DNA of 15,260 nucleotides from Acanthaster planci (GCF_001949145.1 NW_019091607.1:346732-361991); one strand, 5' to 3'. Positions 1 to 8,033 are shown, numbered from the stretch's first letter. Numbers and translations: made by a program. The notes: generated by a model from the letters alone, not told the origin.

Positions 1-80
1 AGGCCAGGCACGTATTTGTACCTTCATCTTGAATTTTAACGATACTTAGTTTGTTAGCCAAAATGTCTTGCAGGGTCTTG
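1..80 (-). repeat. Copy A of an 80-bp polymerase segment (partner 4901-4980)
   Basis: Bases 1-80 match 4901-4980 at a constant offset of 4,900 with six mismatches (positions 1, 22, 48, 53, 70 and 78), or 92.5% identity. Similarity stops abruptly after base 80. On the minus strand both copies encode the conserved KxSIVKIQDExTNTCLA block of the lineage-1 polymerase N-terminus. The repeat reaches the window edge, so the left flank may hold more of a second lineage-1 copy. Confidence 0.93.
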
Positions 81-449
81 AAGCCAAGCACCGGTAGCTC
101 TTGCAAGAAGCCCTCCAGCTCCTCTTTGACCTTCTCGGCTGGGTGCTTTCCTTTGCGGACTGCCTGCTGTCCTCCCTAATCTTGGCTCTGCTCGATGAGG
201 TGGTTGAGTTATTCAAAGGTGACTCTGTACTTGCTCAGGAACAGTTCATACGCAGCCTCTGATATAGCAAACAAGTGGTCCACCATCTCACTCACTACCT
301 CACTCGAACTACCTGCTGTCACAAAGCATACTGGTTCCTCGAAGTTCGGCACGTTGCTTGCCATGCTGCAACTCAATACTTCGTGGCGATTTTCACCACG
401 GAAGTTTTACGCCTGGCCGTTGGAGTTGAGTTGGCACTCTTTGAAAGTA

Positions 450-467
450 GGACTCAAAATCAAACGT
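450..467 (-). other. Exo I motif of lineage-2 polymerase
   Basis: The minus strand encodes TFDFES, the D-x-E exonuclease I motif that holds two metal-binding acidic residues in the 3'-5' proofreading domain of family-B polymerases. Both acids are retained. It sits in the frame that begins near 575 and is lost by frameshift near 400. Confidence 0.7.
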
Positions 468-1266
468 GGCACAGTACAGGTATATACGATGATCGCGAGG
501 GACATTTACACCAAGATCAGTCAGTTTAAATACTGTTTGAGGTAGACGATACGCACCACCCGGAAACTTAACTGTTTAACGTTCGATTCACACGGTGAAT
601 CTACGTTTTTGCACCGCTACTACGTAACCGCCATACAGGTCGTCCATCAATGACGATCTTTGTTTTTTTCGTTGCTTGGCCCTTTCCAACAATGTTACCC
701 CTGTGCACATGGAGCGTGACACACAACATTTACTGAACCGGTTTGGCGGTGCAAATTGTGAGCCTTATTAAAACACTGACCACACTTTACGTTAGCATAC
801 AATTTGCTATATCTACTCAAGTCGGATATGTATGAAACGTGTGCACCGCAGAGATTCAAGTTCAAAGTGCGGGGGAAACGCCGGTACAAGCGGCGCACGA
901 GCTCATCCCTTACTAGTTGTCTTCCTTGGTCATCTGTCTCCACCTCCTCTGAATCGCCATCCTCCCTCAGCACCAGCGAATACGCCTGAACATTGATTTC
1001 AAAGACTGTCTCTGCGTCGCCAAGGTCGTCAAGTGTAACTCCATTCAAGTTCGGTTTGCAGACCCCTTCCCTTCTTGTTGCACTGCTGACATCTGAAAAC
1101 GTTTGGAGCAGGTGCATCATGGACATGACGCAGTCGTCTTTGCCTGTTCATGGCGAACTTCCGCGTGATGGTTTTCTCACAGTCAGGACAGGCGTACCGT
1201 GCATGGGGAGCTGGAGCAGGTCGTCCGACAACTGCGTTGATATTTTCACCTTTGAAAGAACAGAAA

Positions 1267-1457
1267 CTGAAAGAAAAAAAGGTTAATATATATAAACATA
1301 TATTTTTTTGTGTACCAGACAGACAGACACATCAACAAACAATCCCTCAAACAACGTTAATATCAGCATTTTTTTACAAAAAATGTGCGGGAATTAAACC
1401 GCACAGTCGGGGCAATCAAACGATCTTTGAAAAAACCTAAAACAAACAATAACTTAC
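1267..1457 (-). other. Candidate GT-AG intron upstream of lineage-2 polymerase
   Basis: On the minus strand a strong donor, ATG|GTAAGTTATT, occurs at 1458/1457. A good acceptor with a pyrimidine tract, TTTTTTTCTTTCAG|TTTC, occurs at 1267/1266, giving a 191-bp AT-rich intron. The downstream exon runs into the zinc-finger-like start of the lineage-2 polymerase (ENINAVVGRPAPAPHARY). The upstream exon is uncertain: a frame running back to about 1500 joins in phase, with another acceptor-like site (TTTGCTTTCAG) near 1515. Splice-site quality is seen; use of the sites is inferred. Confidence 0.45.
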
Positions 1458-1925
1458 CATGGGTTCTTTAGACGGTACTGCCTTGACGTTTGGCCCGAAC
1501 AAACATTTACATTCTGAAAGCAAACGATTAACCGTAGGGCAAGGTGTCAAAATCATCCACCACCACCCTCTTGTTATAGCAGATCCTGTAATCTTTGGAC
1601 AGTGACTTTGAACAAATCGTTTTTGTTTTAGGATCCCTGGTTATATGGTGCAGATTTTCGTTGGTGAGGGGTTTTCTAGTGCCATCTTTACCATGTTAAC
1701 CACCTTGTCAAAATTTATCTTCTGACTATTTCTGAAATTAAGCGTAAAACCTCGAACTTAACAGACCGTTTTCCCTGTGTCCAACCTTTACGCATAATTT
1801 TTTGGCCCACCCGAAACAAAACTGTCAATGTAATTGCCTTCTCCGGGACTCACTTCGTCCAATAATTTCCCCAGAAAGTCCCCGAGTGGCGGGGAGTACA
1901 TTTTTGGCCACTCAATGAATATCAC

Positions 1926-1943
1926 ACTATCGGTGTCAAAATA
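1926..1943 (-). other. Palm motif C (YFDTDS)
   Basis: It encodes VLYFDTDSVIF. YxDTDS is motif C, with the second pair of catalytic metal-binding aspartates. It is intact, and lies just downstream of an in-frame TGA at 1989-1991 that replaces an expected Arg (CGA to TGA, a CpG-type change). Confidence 0.85.
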
Positions 1944-2195
1944 GAGCACGAGATCTTGCAAATTTTTAGAAATACCATACAGTTTGAGTCACGCATGGGC
2001 GGTCGTGAAGGCAGAGATCACAACATTTGTTCGTGGGTTAGGCAATATAAATTCTTCGTCGGCAGAGAACTTCACCTCAGCAATTTGGTCATTAAAAAAC
2101 TGGACGCTGTTAACGACCTTATCATCAGCAAACAGGAGCTCGTAAAGCCGGTTGGGCTCAATAACCACCTCAGTCTGCGCCATGTTTAATCTCTG

Positions 2196-2234
2196 CCCGA
2201 ACTTACCCCAAAAGCTATTGAGCATAAGTTTTGC
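2196..2234 (-). other. Palm motif B (KLMLNSFWGKFG)
   Basis: It encodes AKLMLNSFWGKFG, the motif B/fingers helix (Kx3NSxYG type) that binds the incoming nucleotide in family-B polymerases. Lys and Asn-Ser are intact, and Trp replaces the commoner Tyr/Leu. Confidence 0.82.
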
Positions 2235-2770
2235 GAGCGCTCTGAGACCCGAATTTCGTACAAGTTTTTTACGCTTGAGCACAATTCCCTCTTTCTCCTC
2301 ATACTCCTGGATGAACTTCTCAATATCTGCTTCATTTTTGCACCATTTCGGAATGCCAGAATTCTCCACTTTAATCTTCAAGAAGTAACTGACATACTCG
2401 GTGAACAACCCACCCGATTTCGAGGTCGGATCGTACTGTGCACACTGTTCAAAATGCCACACACAGTCTACACTTTGAACTGCATACCCTAACTCTACAG
2501 CCTTTTGTACTTCGAGGGAGACATAGGTCCCTCTCAAAACTCTTTCCTTGTCACTGTGCTGACAGGGGGCTTGCTGCTGTGTTTCAGCACAGGTTCTACA
2601 CAGGGGAAACATTAGTTTTCCCGACGCTCTATGGGGAGAAGTGGATGATACATAGTGGACGGGGGAAGCACTGTGCATTTTATGAGCCCGTAATACTTGG
2701 ACACATCTCGAAAATTATCGGTGATAATTGTGGGGTGCCCTTCGGGATAAGAACAGTATTTGTTCGTGTA

Positions 2771-2791
2771 TGGGTACAACGAACAGAAGTC
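2771..2791 (-). other. Palm motif A (DFCSLYP)
   Basis: It encodes DFCSLYP followed by YTNKYCSYPEGHP. This is polymerase motif A (DxxSLYP), which carries the first metal-binding Asp. It lies in a frame different from both neighbouring long segments, showing a frameshift on each side (about 2810 and 2640). Confidence 0.8.
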
Positions 2792-3093
2792 GACATATCT
2801 GATTTTTCATTGCCCTGTACCTGGTAAAACAATCGTGTCGCATTTGTTCGGCCACCAAAGAACGCATCTCTTTGATTGAGCTGATTTTTAGAAGGATCGG
2901 CTGCGTTTTCCTCCAAAGATTTGCGCAGTTCTTTATCCTGCAACCCTTCAAATTGTCTGTCCAATTCACATTCCCAGATGTTAACATAATCCAAATTGGT
3001 CATATTTTTGACAAACGCCTTCTTTTCTAGGGTGCGTGTGTACAACTCGTGCATTGGAACTTGGTGAAGATGGTGCACGGTTTCCGGCCTGTA

Positions 3094-3123
3094 ACACTTA
3101 GGACACCCGTGCCAGAAGCAACC
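3094..3123 (-). other. GCFWHGCPKC block in lineage-1 polymerase
   Basis: The segment encodes FEFEGCFWHGCPKC within KMDGYCEAKQTVFEFEG. A G-C-x-W-H-G-C block between the exonuclease domain and palm motif A is a hallmark of animal Polinton-type polymerases and resembles the core of very-short-patch-repair (Vsr-like) endonuclease folds. Whether it is enzymatic in these proteins is not established as far as I know. All Cys and His residues are intact here. Confidence 0.6.
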
Positions 3124-3457
3124 CTCAAACTCAAAGACTGTCTGCTTTGCTTCACAATATCCGTCCATTTTGAATTTACCAATTTTCAAATCTCCACCAT
3201 TTCCAGCATGCCTGATGTGTATGCCTTCTGCGCGGCTTACATCATTTAACCACATGATCGCTTTCTGGGATTGTTTTTCATGCCTGTTATACCATCCAGG
3301 CGGCAAGACCGGTATTGTATTCTTAGCCAAAAAGTTGCCCCGGAAAATCAAGTTACACGCAGAGGCTATGGTGATGGTATGCTTTAACACCATGGTCCTC
3401 TGACCCAGTCGACGACGCCCGCATGAACAACTCCCAAAACTGTACGCAGCAGCGCTT

Positions 3458-3484
3458 CAGGATGTCAACATTGCTGATGCAGTA
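3458..3484 (-). other. Exo III motif with Asp-to-Asn change
   Basis: It encodes YCISNVDIL. The exonuclease III pattern is Y-x-x-x-D, and polymerases of this type usually read YCxSDVxIL. The catalytic Asp position is AAT (Asn) at 3470-3472. The surrounding frame is open, so this is a substitution rather than a frame artefact. It would be expected to abolish proofreading. Confidence 0.65.
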
Positions 3485-3838
3485 AGAAAGTAATTCTTCC
3501 TGCAGGTCAAAGGGGCGATTGAGTGTTTGCTGTGTCTCATACCAATCATTGAATTCTTGCCTGCGCTTGTTTGACATTGAATCAGGATCGTAGTATTGTT
3601 TGGACGGCAGGGGTAGCGCATAGTTTTGATTAGCCGCAGTATTAAACAAGTGAGGAGAAAATCCCTTCTTCATTTCATCCAAACCGAAGGTGGCGGGCAT
3701 GGCCGACAGGGCCATAGGCAAAAAACTCATAGAATCAATGACCTTGCGGTTGAACTGAGGGATATTTATACACATGACCTTGGCACCGGTGTACACTACG
3801 GATGGAGTAACTGCATTTTTGTACAGGAACTCGAGTAG

Positions 3839-3865
3839 GAAGTATGAATCATACCCTTTAGCGTT
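3839..3865 (-). other. Exo II motif of lineage-1 polymerase
   Basis: It encodes NAKGYDSYF after IAP, matching the exonuclease II pattern N-x-x-x-Y-D. The catalytic Asp is retained. In the family the sequence is usually IAHNFKGYD, so the His and Phe have changed here. Confidence 0.75.
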
Positions 3866-4054
3866 AGGTGCAATAGCTATAGAATTCTCTGTTTTGGACG
3901 AGATAAATAACCACTCACAGAATTGGATCTGAGTATCTTTACCCTTAAATACTCTAGGAGAAGTACAGCATGAACATTGAAAATCGGGGGGCTTCCCCGC
4001 ACAAATTTCACACACCATTTCAGCTACACAAAGATTGGGTATGTGAGTGCCGCT

Positions 4055-4075
4055 GTCCTGCGTACATTCAAAGTC
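4055..4075 (-). other. Exo I motif of lineage-1 polymerase
   Basis: The strand encodes DFECTQD, the exonuclease I signature with Asp and Glu intact, preceded by KYIFF. It marks the start of the 3'-5' proofreading domain, which runs to about 3450 in one uninterrupted frame. Confidence 0.85.
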
Positions 4076-4268
4076 AAAGAATATGTACTTCAGCGTTAGT
4101 TTGGCTTTCTTATTTCTTCTGCCCTGTTTTGACTCTGCCACTACTTCTTCCATTACGCTCTCCCCTCCTGTGGTTTCCCATCTCAAACGCTCTAGCACAC
4201 AGGTCTTTCTCCACATTCTTTTCAATTGGCTTGATGTAACACTTGTGGTCAAATTGAACCATCTCTCT

Positions 4269-4690
4269 TCAAGTGGTACAAAACTTTTTCGTGCAAACAT
4301 GCTTACCGCGCTTGGCAGTTACGGCAACACTCACGTACACATCACATCGCTTACAACAATAAAACGACTGACACACTGTTTTCTTTCCTGTTACTCTCAT
4401 CTTGTGATTATTAAAGCATGTCTGACTTTTGAAGTTACGATTGCAATTGTTACAAAGAACCCATTGTTCAATTTCACCTGTCTTGCATCCCAACAAGAAG
4501 CAGAGCTTGCACGAGATCTTACAGACGTGGTTCAATTCACCACTTTTGTATCCGGTCTGACATACGTTGCAATAGTTACTACGGTTCAGAAAACCTGGCG
4601 TAAAGCGTATGCCATCATAATGCCCCTCGGCCAAATGCAGATAAATTGTACGAGGTTTTTCTGGCCCCTTGAAAATGCAAGCGTAGCAAT
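4269..4690 (-). other. Cys-rich zinc-binding region of lineage-1 polymerase
   Basis: This segment contains paired cysteines and histidines. It starts after GPEKPRTIYLHLAEGHYDGI and has CNVCQTGYKSGELNHVC, then CKLC, CNNC and CxxH pairs, and CCKRC. This layout is usual between the N-terminal domain and the exonuclease domain in animal Polinton-type polymerases and probably binds zinc. The frame ends in TGA at 4269-4271; beyond it the same frame continues with matching residues, so that stop is a point mutation. Confidence 0.65.
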
Positions 4691-4900
4691 GTTATCTAGA
4701 GAGAACAATAAGCCTGTAATTCTCTAAGACATCTTGAAATTGCTGAAGCTCATCAATCCCACCCAGCATTCCTTCTACAATTCCCGCTCTCTTGTGCAAA
4801 TCGGTAACTAGCAGTGCAATGTGGTTCTTTCTGTTCTTGAGAATATAAGTTAAAGCATTGCCTTCTCTTTCTTGAAGTGCTTGGCCAACTACAATGGCAC

Positions 4901-4980
4901 GGGCCAGGCACGTATTTGTACTTTCATCTTGAATTTTAACGATACTTCGTTTCTTAGCCAAAATGTCTTCCAGGGTCATG
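4901..4980 (-). repeat. Copy B of the 80-bp polymerase segment (partner 1-80)
   Basis: This is the partner of the repeat at the window start, located inside the nearly full-length lineage-1 polymerase. It encodes DILAKKRSIVKIQDESTNTC. It lies in its expected place, between the acidic N-terminal region and the Cys-rich region, so this copy represents the ancestral arrangement and copy A the displaced one. Confidence 0.93.
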
Positions 4981-5567
4981 ATACGGGTCTGGGGTGTTGG
5001 TCTTACCTCTCCTCGGACACTTCATTTGTACAAAATAAATGGTATCATCAAATCGAATAAATTGATAGCTATTTAACATGGTCTCTATCCTTCCAAACAA
5101 TCGTTCGGCCGATAATTGATCCATGCGCATGAACGGGAGGGATATAAGGAAAATCAAGACAGGTGAATTGAACACCATGCGAACCCTATCGTTATGCTCT
5201 ACACCATACCGTAGACGCCTTATAATGCTCTCAAATATATCATTCAAGAGGGGCAAAGTCTTGTGAAGGCTCGCCTCTTCCATATTTTGAAACTGGATGT
5301 TATAATCATAAGTATGCGCCTGAAACTTCTTGATGTGTTTTTCTTTAACACTCATGATGTTGTAGCAATCCTCTGGCGCTGCTGTCCGAAGTCTCTTGGA
5401 TGGTGGCTCGTCCAAGCTCCACTCAGGGTCCAAATCAGCGTCGGTAAAAGATGGAAGGCTCTCCTCGTCCGAATCAATCTTGACAGAGCCGGGGCTAGCA
5501 CCAGCTACCGGTCTAGATCCTACCCCGCTTGTTCCAAGTTCACTACCCCTGCTGACACGGCCGTGGT

Positions 5568-5702
5568 CTGAAACAAATCAAGCATGAGTCATTAGTTAAG
5601 CGTAGACTAACAGCTCAAAACAGATTTGTGCAAAATTAGACGGTACAACGGTGTACACAAAACAAGCTTGCAAAACAGATTTTTTTAAAAAAGTTTTCTT
5701 AC
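5568..5702 (-). other. GT-AG intron in lineage-1 polymerase gene
   Basis: A 135-bp intron on the minus strand. The donor is GTAAGAAAAC and the acceptor is TGATTTGTTTCAG. It is AT-rich, contains stops in the incoming frame, and has phase 1 on both sides, so splicing restores a single frame. This is read directly from the sequence; transcript evidence is lacking. Confidence 0.65.
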
Positions 5703-6000
5703 CTGGCATGAGAGGTTGGTTTTCCCTGTTAGCGGGCGGGTGCTCGCTCCATCCTGCACCTGCCTGGTCATACTGACTGAGTTCCGAGTTCCCCACGAGA
5801 TGAGCACACAGTTGTTCATTTTCAAACAAGAGATCTTGTGATGAAAAGGGATGATCGCTCGAATCCAGCAGACCGTCAATTTCAGCAAGCCGAAGTTCTA
5901 AGGTACATGTATGTTGCTCAAACTGTGTCAGTGCAAAGAACTCGAGAAAAAACATCCATTTTTCAGCCGGGTAAAGATGCACATCTTCTGCGCTGTACAT
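5703..6000 (-). CDS. Leader exon of lineage-1 polymerase gene
   Basis: An open reading frame starts at a true ATG at 6000 (context ATCATGT) and runs 99 codons plus one base to a strong splice donor, CATGCCAG|GTAAGAAAA at 5703/5702. Joined to the acceptor at 5568/5567, the phase is exact: the last G plus AC gives Asp, and the frame continues without a stop to about 4954. It begins MYSAEDVHLYPAEKWMFFLE, followed by an acidic, Ser-rich stretch with no domain I recognise. The residue make-up resembles the low-complexity acidic start of the next exon. Upstream lie two CCAAT boxes. A separate leader exon on a Polinton-type polymerase is unusual; alternatives are a captured host exon or an element-borne intron. 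Confidence 0.6.
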
Positions 6001-6245
6001 GATGACGGGAATACGCTCAACAAACTGGCTGTTCCATTTGAATTTTCTGCCTGCTTAAATTACGATTCGTGGCTCCTTGTTTTTTCCAAACCTGCGTATT
6101 CTGTCCGATCAAGATTTTAAGGTTATGTACAGTTTTTCTAAGGTTGTTTACAAAATGTGCTTTAAGTGCGAGAAGTCTGTTGTGGAAAACCATTAGCACC
6201 TTTACAGGGCTTCAAATGCAAACAGTTGATAAGAGACGTCCTGTG

Positions 6246-6275
6246 ATTGGCTCTACTATACTGAGTTTTGATTGG
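6246..6275 (-). promoter_or_regulatory. Two CCAAT boxes upstream of lineage-1 polymerase
   Basis: On the minus strand AACCAATCA (core 6271-6275) and AGCCAATCA (core 6246-6250) lie 25 bp apart, about 245-275 bp upstream of the ATG at 6000 and in the same orientation. TCCCGC elements, resembling E2F half-sites, occur at 6303-6308 and in 6407-6417. Paired CCAAT boxes are typical of NF-Y-driven animal promoters. Promoter function is inferred. Confidence 0.35.
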
Positions 6276-6483
6276 TTGACCTCCGGATCTGTTTCAGAAT
6301 CCTCCCGCCGAGTATTGATACAGCCCCCTCCGTTAAATTTCCTGTTCCGAGTCTGACGCGTTACATAACGCACAAACACTCGTTGATTTCTTTGTCTGAC
6401 TCGCAGTTCTCCCGCGCATTTTGGATACCGTTTACCCTATAAGTGAAATGAGTTTAGACACGTTCACAGTAACATCATTATTC

Positions 6484-6519
6484 ATTTATGCAAATGACGT
6501 GATGATGTCATGCATAAAT
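6484..6519. repeat. Inverted repeat with octamer and CRE-like half-sites
   Basis: ATTTATGC at 6484-6491 and GCATAAAT at 6512-6519 are perfect inverted arms. Between them are TGACGT (6495-6500) and TGATGTCA (6503-6510). The left arm overlaps the octamer ATGCAAAT (6488-6495), a POU-factor site. It may be a regulatory element or the end of a small transposon. Confidence 0.45.
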
Positions 6520-7247
6520 TTACATAAAGTGTCTTATCAAGGCCCAATACACTACTGACAATGCACTGAAATCTTTCACCCATAGAGTGCAAACGTTAAA
6601 ACACAGGATTAAATAAGAAACTAAATTATTAAGCCAACAGAAAACATGATGTGTTTTGGGCAATCATTTCTGTATAAATCCAGCTCTCGTCAAGACGTAG
6701 GACGTAAGATCTTTCATAGTTAGTAAATTATTTTTCTTTTCCAAATTGTAATTCAGCATGACCACTTATTGGAAAAGTTATACTAGTCGGAAGCTCAAGG
6801 CGTCCAGAATGTCACTAGAACAAATGAAAAGACACAAAAGATATCCTTTTATAAGCAACATTATATACATGTATTAACAGACAGTAAGATCTTCGAGTCC
6901 GGGATGTAGTGATCGATGCCATATCCAGCTATATCATCCTGGGTGTGAAGACAACACTGGAGTTATAACACAGACTGTAAATTGAAGATTACCATATTAA
7001 ATTAAAAGTTGACAGCTAGTGTGTATCAACACGAAAATGTCTCTCAGCAACTAAGAATTGGGCAGTGGGCATCGCAGAACCCAAGAGGTGGAGTAAATTT
7101 GCTAGGGATTGAGAATGAGACGGGGTCGAACTAAAATACACATAGGTGTGGAGCATTGCAGTGTCATTGATGTCCTTGAAAACATTAAGTTTTGAGTATG
7201 TCTTTCACAAAAGAAATCTTTTAATTTGGTATTATAATCACTATATC
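6520..7247. other. No gene seen; AT-rich intergenic
   Basis: I see no coding frame, motif or element end that I can defend. One TACATGTA palindrome lies at 6866-6873. A plus-strand open frame from 7146 has no recognisable features and a composition like its surroundings. Confidence 0.5.
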
Positions 7248-7272
7248 GGGTGTCCGATTGGGTCGAACACCC
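7248..7272. repeat. Short hairpin
   Basis: The arms GGGTGTCCGA and TCGAACACCC pair in nine of ten positions (one C-A mismatch) around a short loop. It lies about 110 bp from the end of the RING fragment. The right arm also resembles a tRNA T-arm/B box (GGTCGAACACC). The role is unknown. Confidence 0.45.
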
Positions 7273-7384
7273 ACCGTATGAAGTTGTATAACTATATTAA
7301 CGGAACAATGAACAAAAAAATGATGGTTGTGTTTTTCTATTGCAGTGTGGTATTAAAGTACACTATGCTAGGGGCTTCTCTAAT

Positions 7385-8033
7385 TTAACTACCCACCCCC
7401 AGAGTTTCTTCTTTTTCCAGCTCGGGTGCTGGTGCAAAAACTGACAGATTCAGGTTAGTCACTTTAGTCACTTGTCCGTAACCAATTACTCGATTGCATA
7501 GTGGACATTTGACATCATCACTCCTGCAGTGCTTAAAATAAGCACTGAGACATGTGGCACAAATTATGTTCACAAGGAGTTTGAACTACTGGCCTGCTTA
7601 ATATGCACTGACAGATGGGACATATGAAAATGCCTCCTCTCTCGTCAATCAGGTCCAAACTAATGGGTACTGGAACTGTTGTCAAGGTTTTGTGCAAATA
7701 TTGAAAGATGTTCTCATCANACGAGGCAACCAAAATTCTTTACGTTGGGAAGTAATTTTAACGTACATTTCAATGTCGCAGATTCAGACACAGTGGTCTG
7801 ACCCAGTGACGAAATGAATCATTTTGAACTTGTTACACATTGGCCTTTTATTTGCGTATATTGGTTTTTTGGAGAACACCCCGGTTCTCTGTTTCTGAGG
7901 TCTTTTCGTCGTCCACATTGCACGCAAGTACGTTGATCAAGTCACAGAAAATTTCAGCGTTAACAGTTCCTGGAGGCAAATAGCGATCTATTTTGTGATT
8001 TCTGAGTGGAAAAATTAGTTTTACAGTCCTCCG
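7385..8033 (-). pseudogene. RING-finger protein gene fragment (broken)
   Basis: Three collinear pieces on the minus strand. The first (8033-7848, 61 codons) reads KLIFPLRNHKIDRYLPPGTV, then an acidic region, and ends in TAA. The second (7733 to about 7557) reads LIDERGGIFICPICQCILSR. The third (7575-7385) completes the finger and ends APAPELEKEETLGVGS. Zinc ligands fit C3HC4: C-x2-C (7611-7622), C-x-H-x2-C (7557-7577), C-x2-C, then CPLC (7496-7507), with spacings 12, 1, 2, 2 and 14. One base is missing between the third and fourth ligand pairs, a frameshift inside the RING, so no functional RING can be read without correction. An ambiguous base at 7720 lies in the middle piece. RING domains are mostly ubiquitin ligases. 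An N-terminal RAG1-like origin is possible but unproven. Confidence 0.68.
7720..7720. other. Ambiguous base (n)
   Basis: This is the only undetermined base in the window. It falls within the RING fragment, so local frame calls there deserve extra caution. Confidence 0.99.

Larger units (their letters stand above)
1..1266 (-). pseudogene. Polinton-type DNA polymerase B, lineage 2, N-terminal part (broken, chimeric)
   Basis: This resembles the N-terminal half of a family-B (DNA_pol_B_2, protein-primed type) polymerase, as carried by Polinton/Maverick elements and relatives. Reading leftwards, a zinc-finger-like block with CPDC and FRCQQC comes first (about 1215-1075). An acidic region beginning NGVTLDDLGDAETVFEINVQ follows (about 1050-990), then a Cys-containing stretch with NLCGAHVSYISDLSRYSKLY, a PGGAYRLPQTVFKL block (about 575-530) and the Exo I motif TFDFES at 450-467. 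After that come SMASNVPNFEEPVCFVTAGS and a run ending LQELPVLGF just before base 81. At that point this lineage normally continues into the Exo II region, but the sequence switches to lineage-1 polymerase. Frame changes near 1070, 560 and 400, and stops near 200, make it a pseudogene. The left part lies outside the window. Assignment rests on recalled family motifs; the frame changes are read directly. Confidence 0.72.
1528..5567 (-). pseudogene. Polinton-type DNA polymerase B, lineage 1, main exon (decayed)
   Basis: A family-B, protein-primed-type DNA polymerase, the replicase of Polinton/Maverick and related elements, in near-complete order. Reading leftwards: acidic linker with PPSKRLR (about 5400), N-terminal domain (5330-5010), SIVKIQDESTNTCLARAIVV block (4950-4890), Cys-rich zinc-binding region (4600-4300), exonuclease domain (Exo I 4055-4075, Exo II 3839-3865, Exo III 3458-3484), a GCFWHGCPKC block (3094-3123), palm motif A (2771-2791), motif B (2196-2234), motif C (1926-1943), and a C-terminus ending TLPYG at 1531 before a stop. 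It is inactivated by in-frame stops at 4269-4271, 1989-1991, 1788-1790 and 1758-1760. Frame changes lie near 4990, 4690, 4160, 3390, 2810, 2640 and 1660. Catalytic motifs survive in scattered frames, so decay is moderate. No Polinton integrase, ATPase, protease or capsid gene is visible nearby. Confidence 0.87.

Noticed and set aside
1315-1345. CAGA/CAAA microsatellite
   Set aside because: Only three to four imperfect units, inside the candidate intron; not a meaningful repeat.
2438-2827. 129-codon plus-strand frame
   Set aside because: Antisense to palm motif A and its flanks; no recognisable protein features.
4047-4727. 226-codon plus-strand open frame
   Set aside because: It is the exact antisense of the polymerase zinc-binding and Exo I region, where minus-strand motifs are clear.
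4987-5008. Donor-like GTAAGACC followed by CCCCAG as a tiny intron in the polymerase
   Set aside because: An intron of about 18 bases is too short to splice and would not repair the frame; a frameshift is simpler.
1-7384. A complete Polinton/Maverick element
   Set aside because: No terminal inverted repeats, integrase, ATPase, protease or capsid genes are visible; only polymerase sequence is present.
7146-7388. 80-codon plus-strand frame with hydrophobic end
   Set aside because: AT-rich composition equal to its surroundings, with no splice or domain support.
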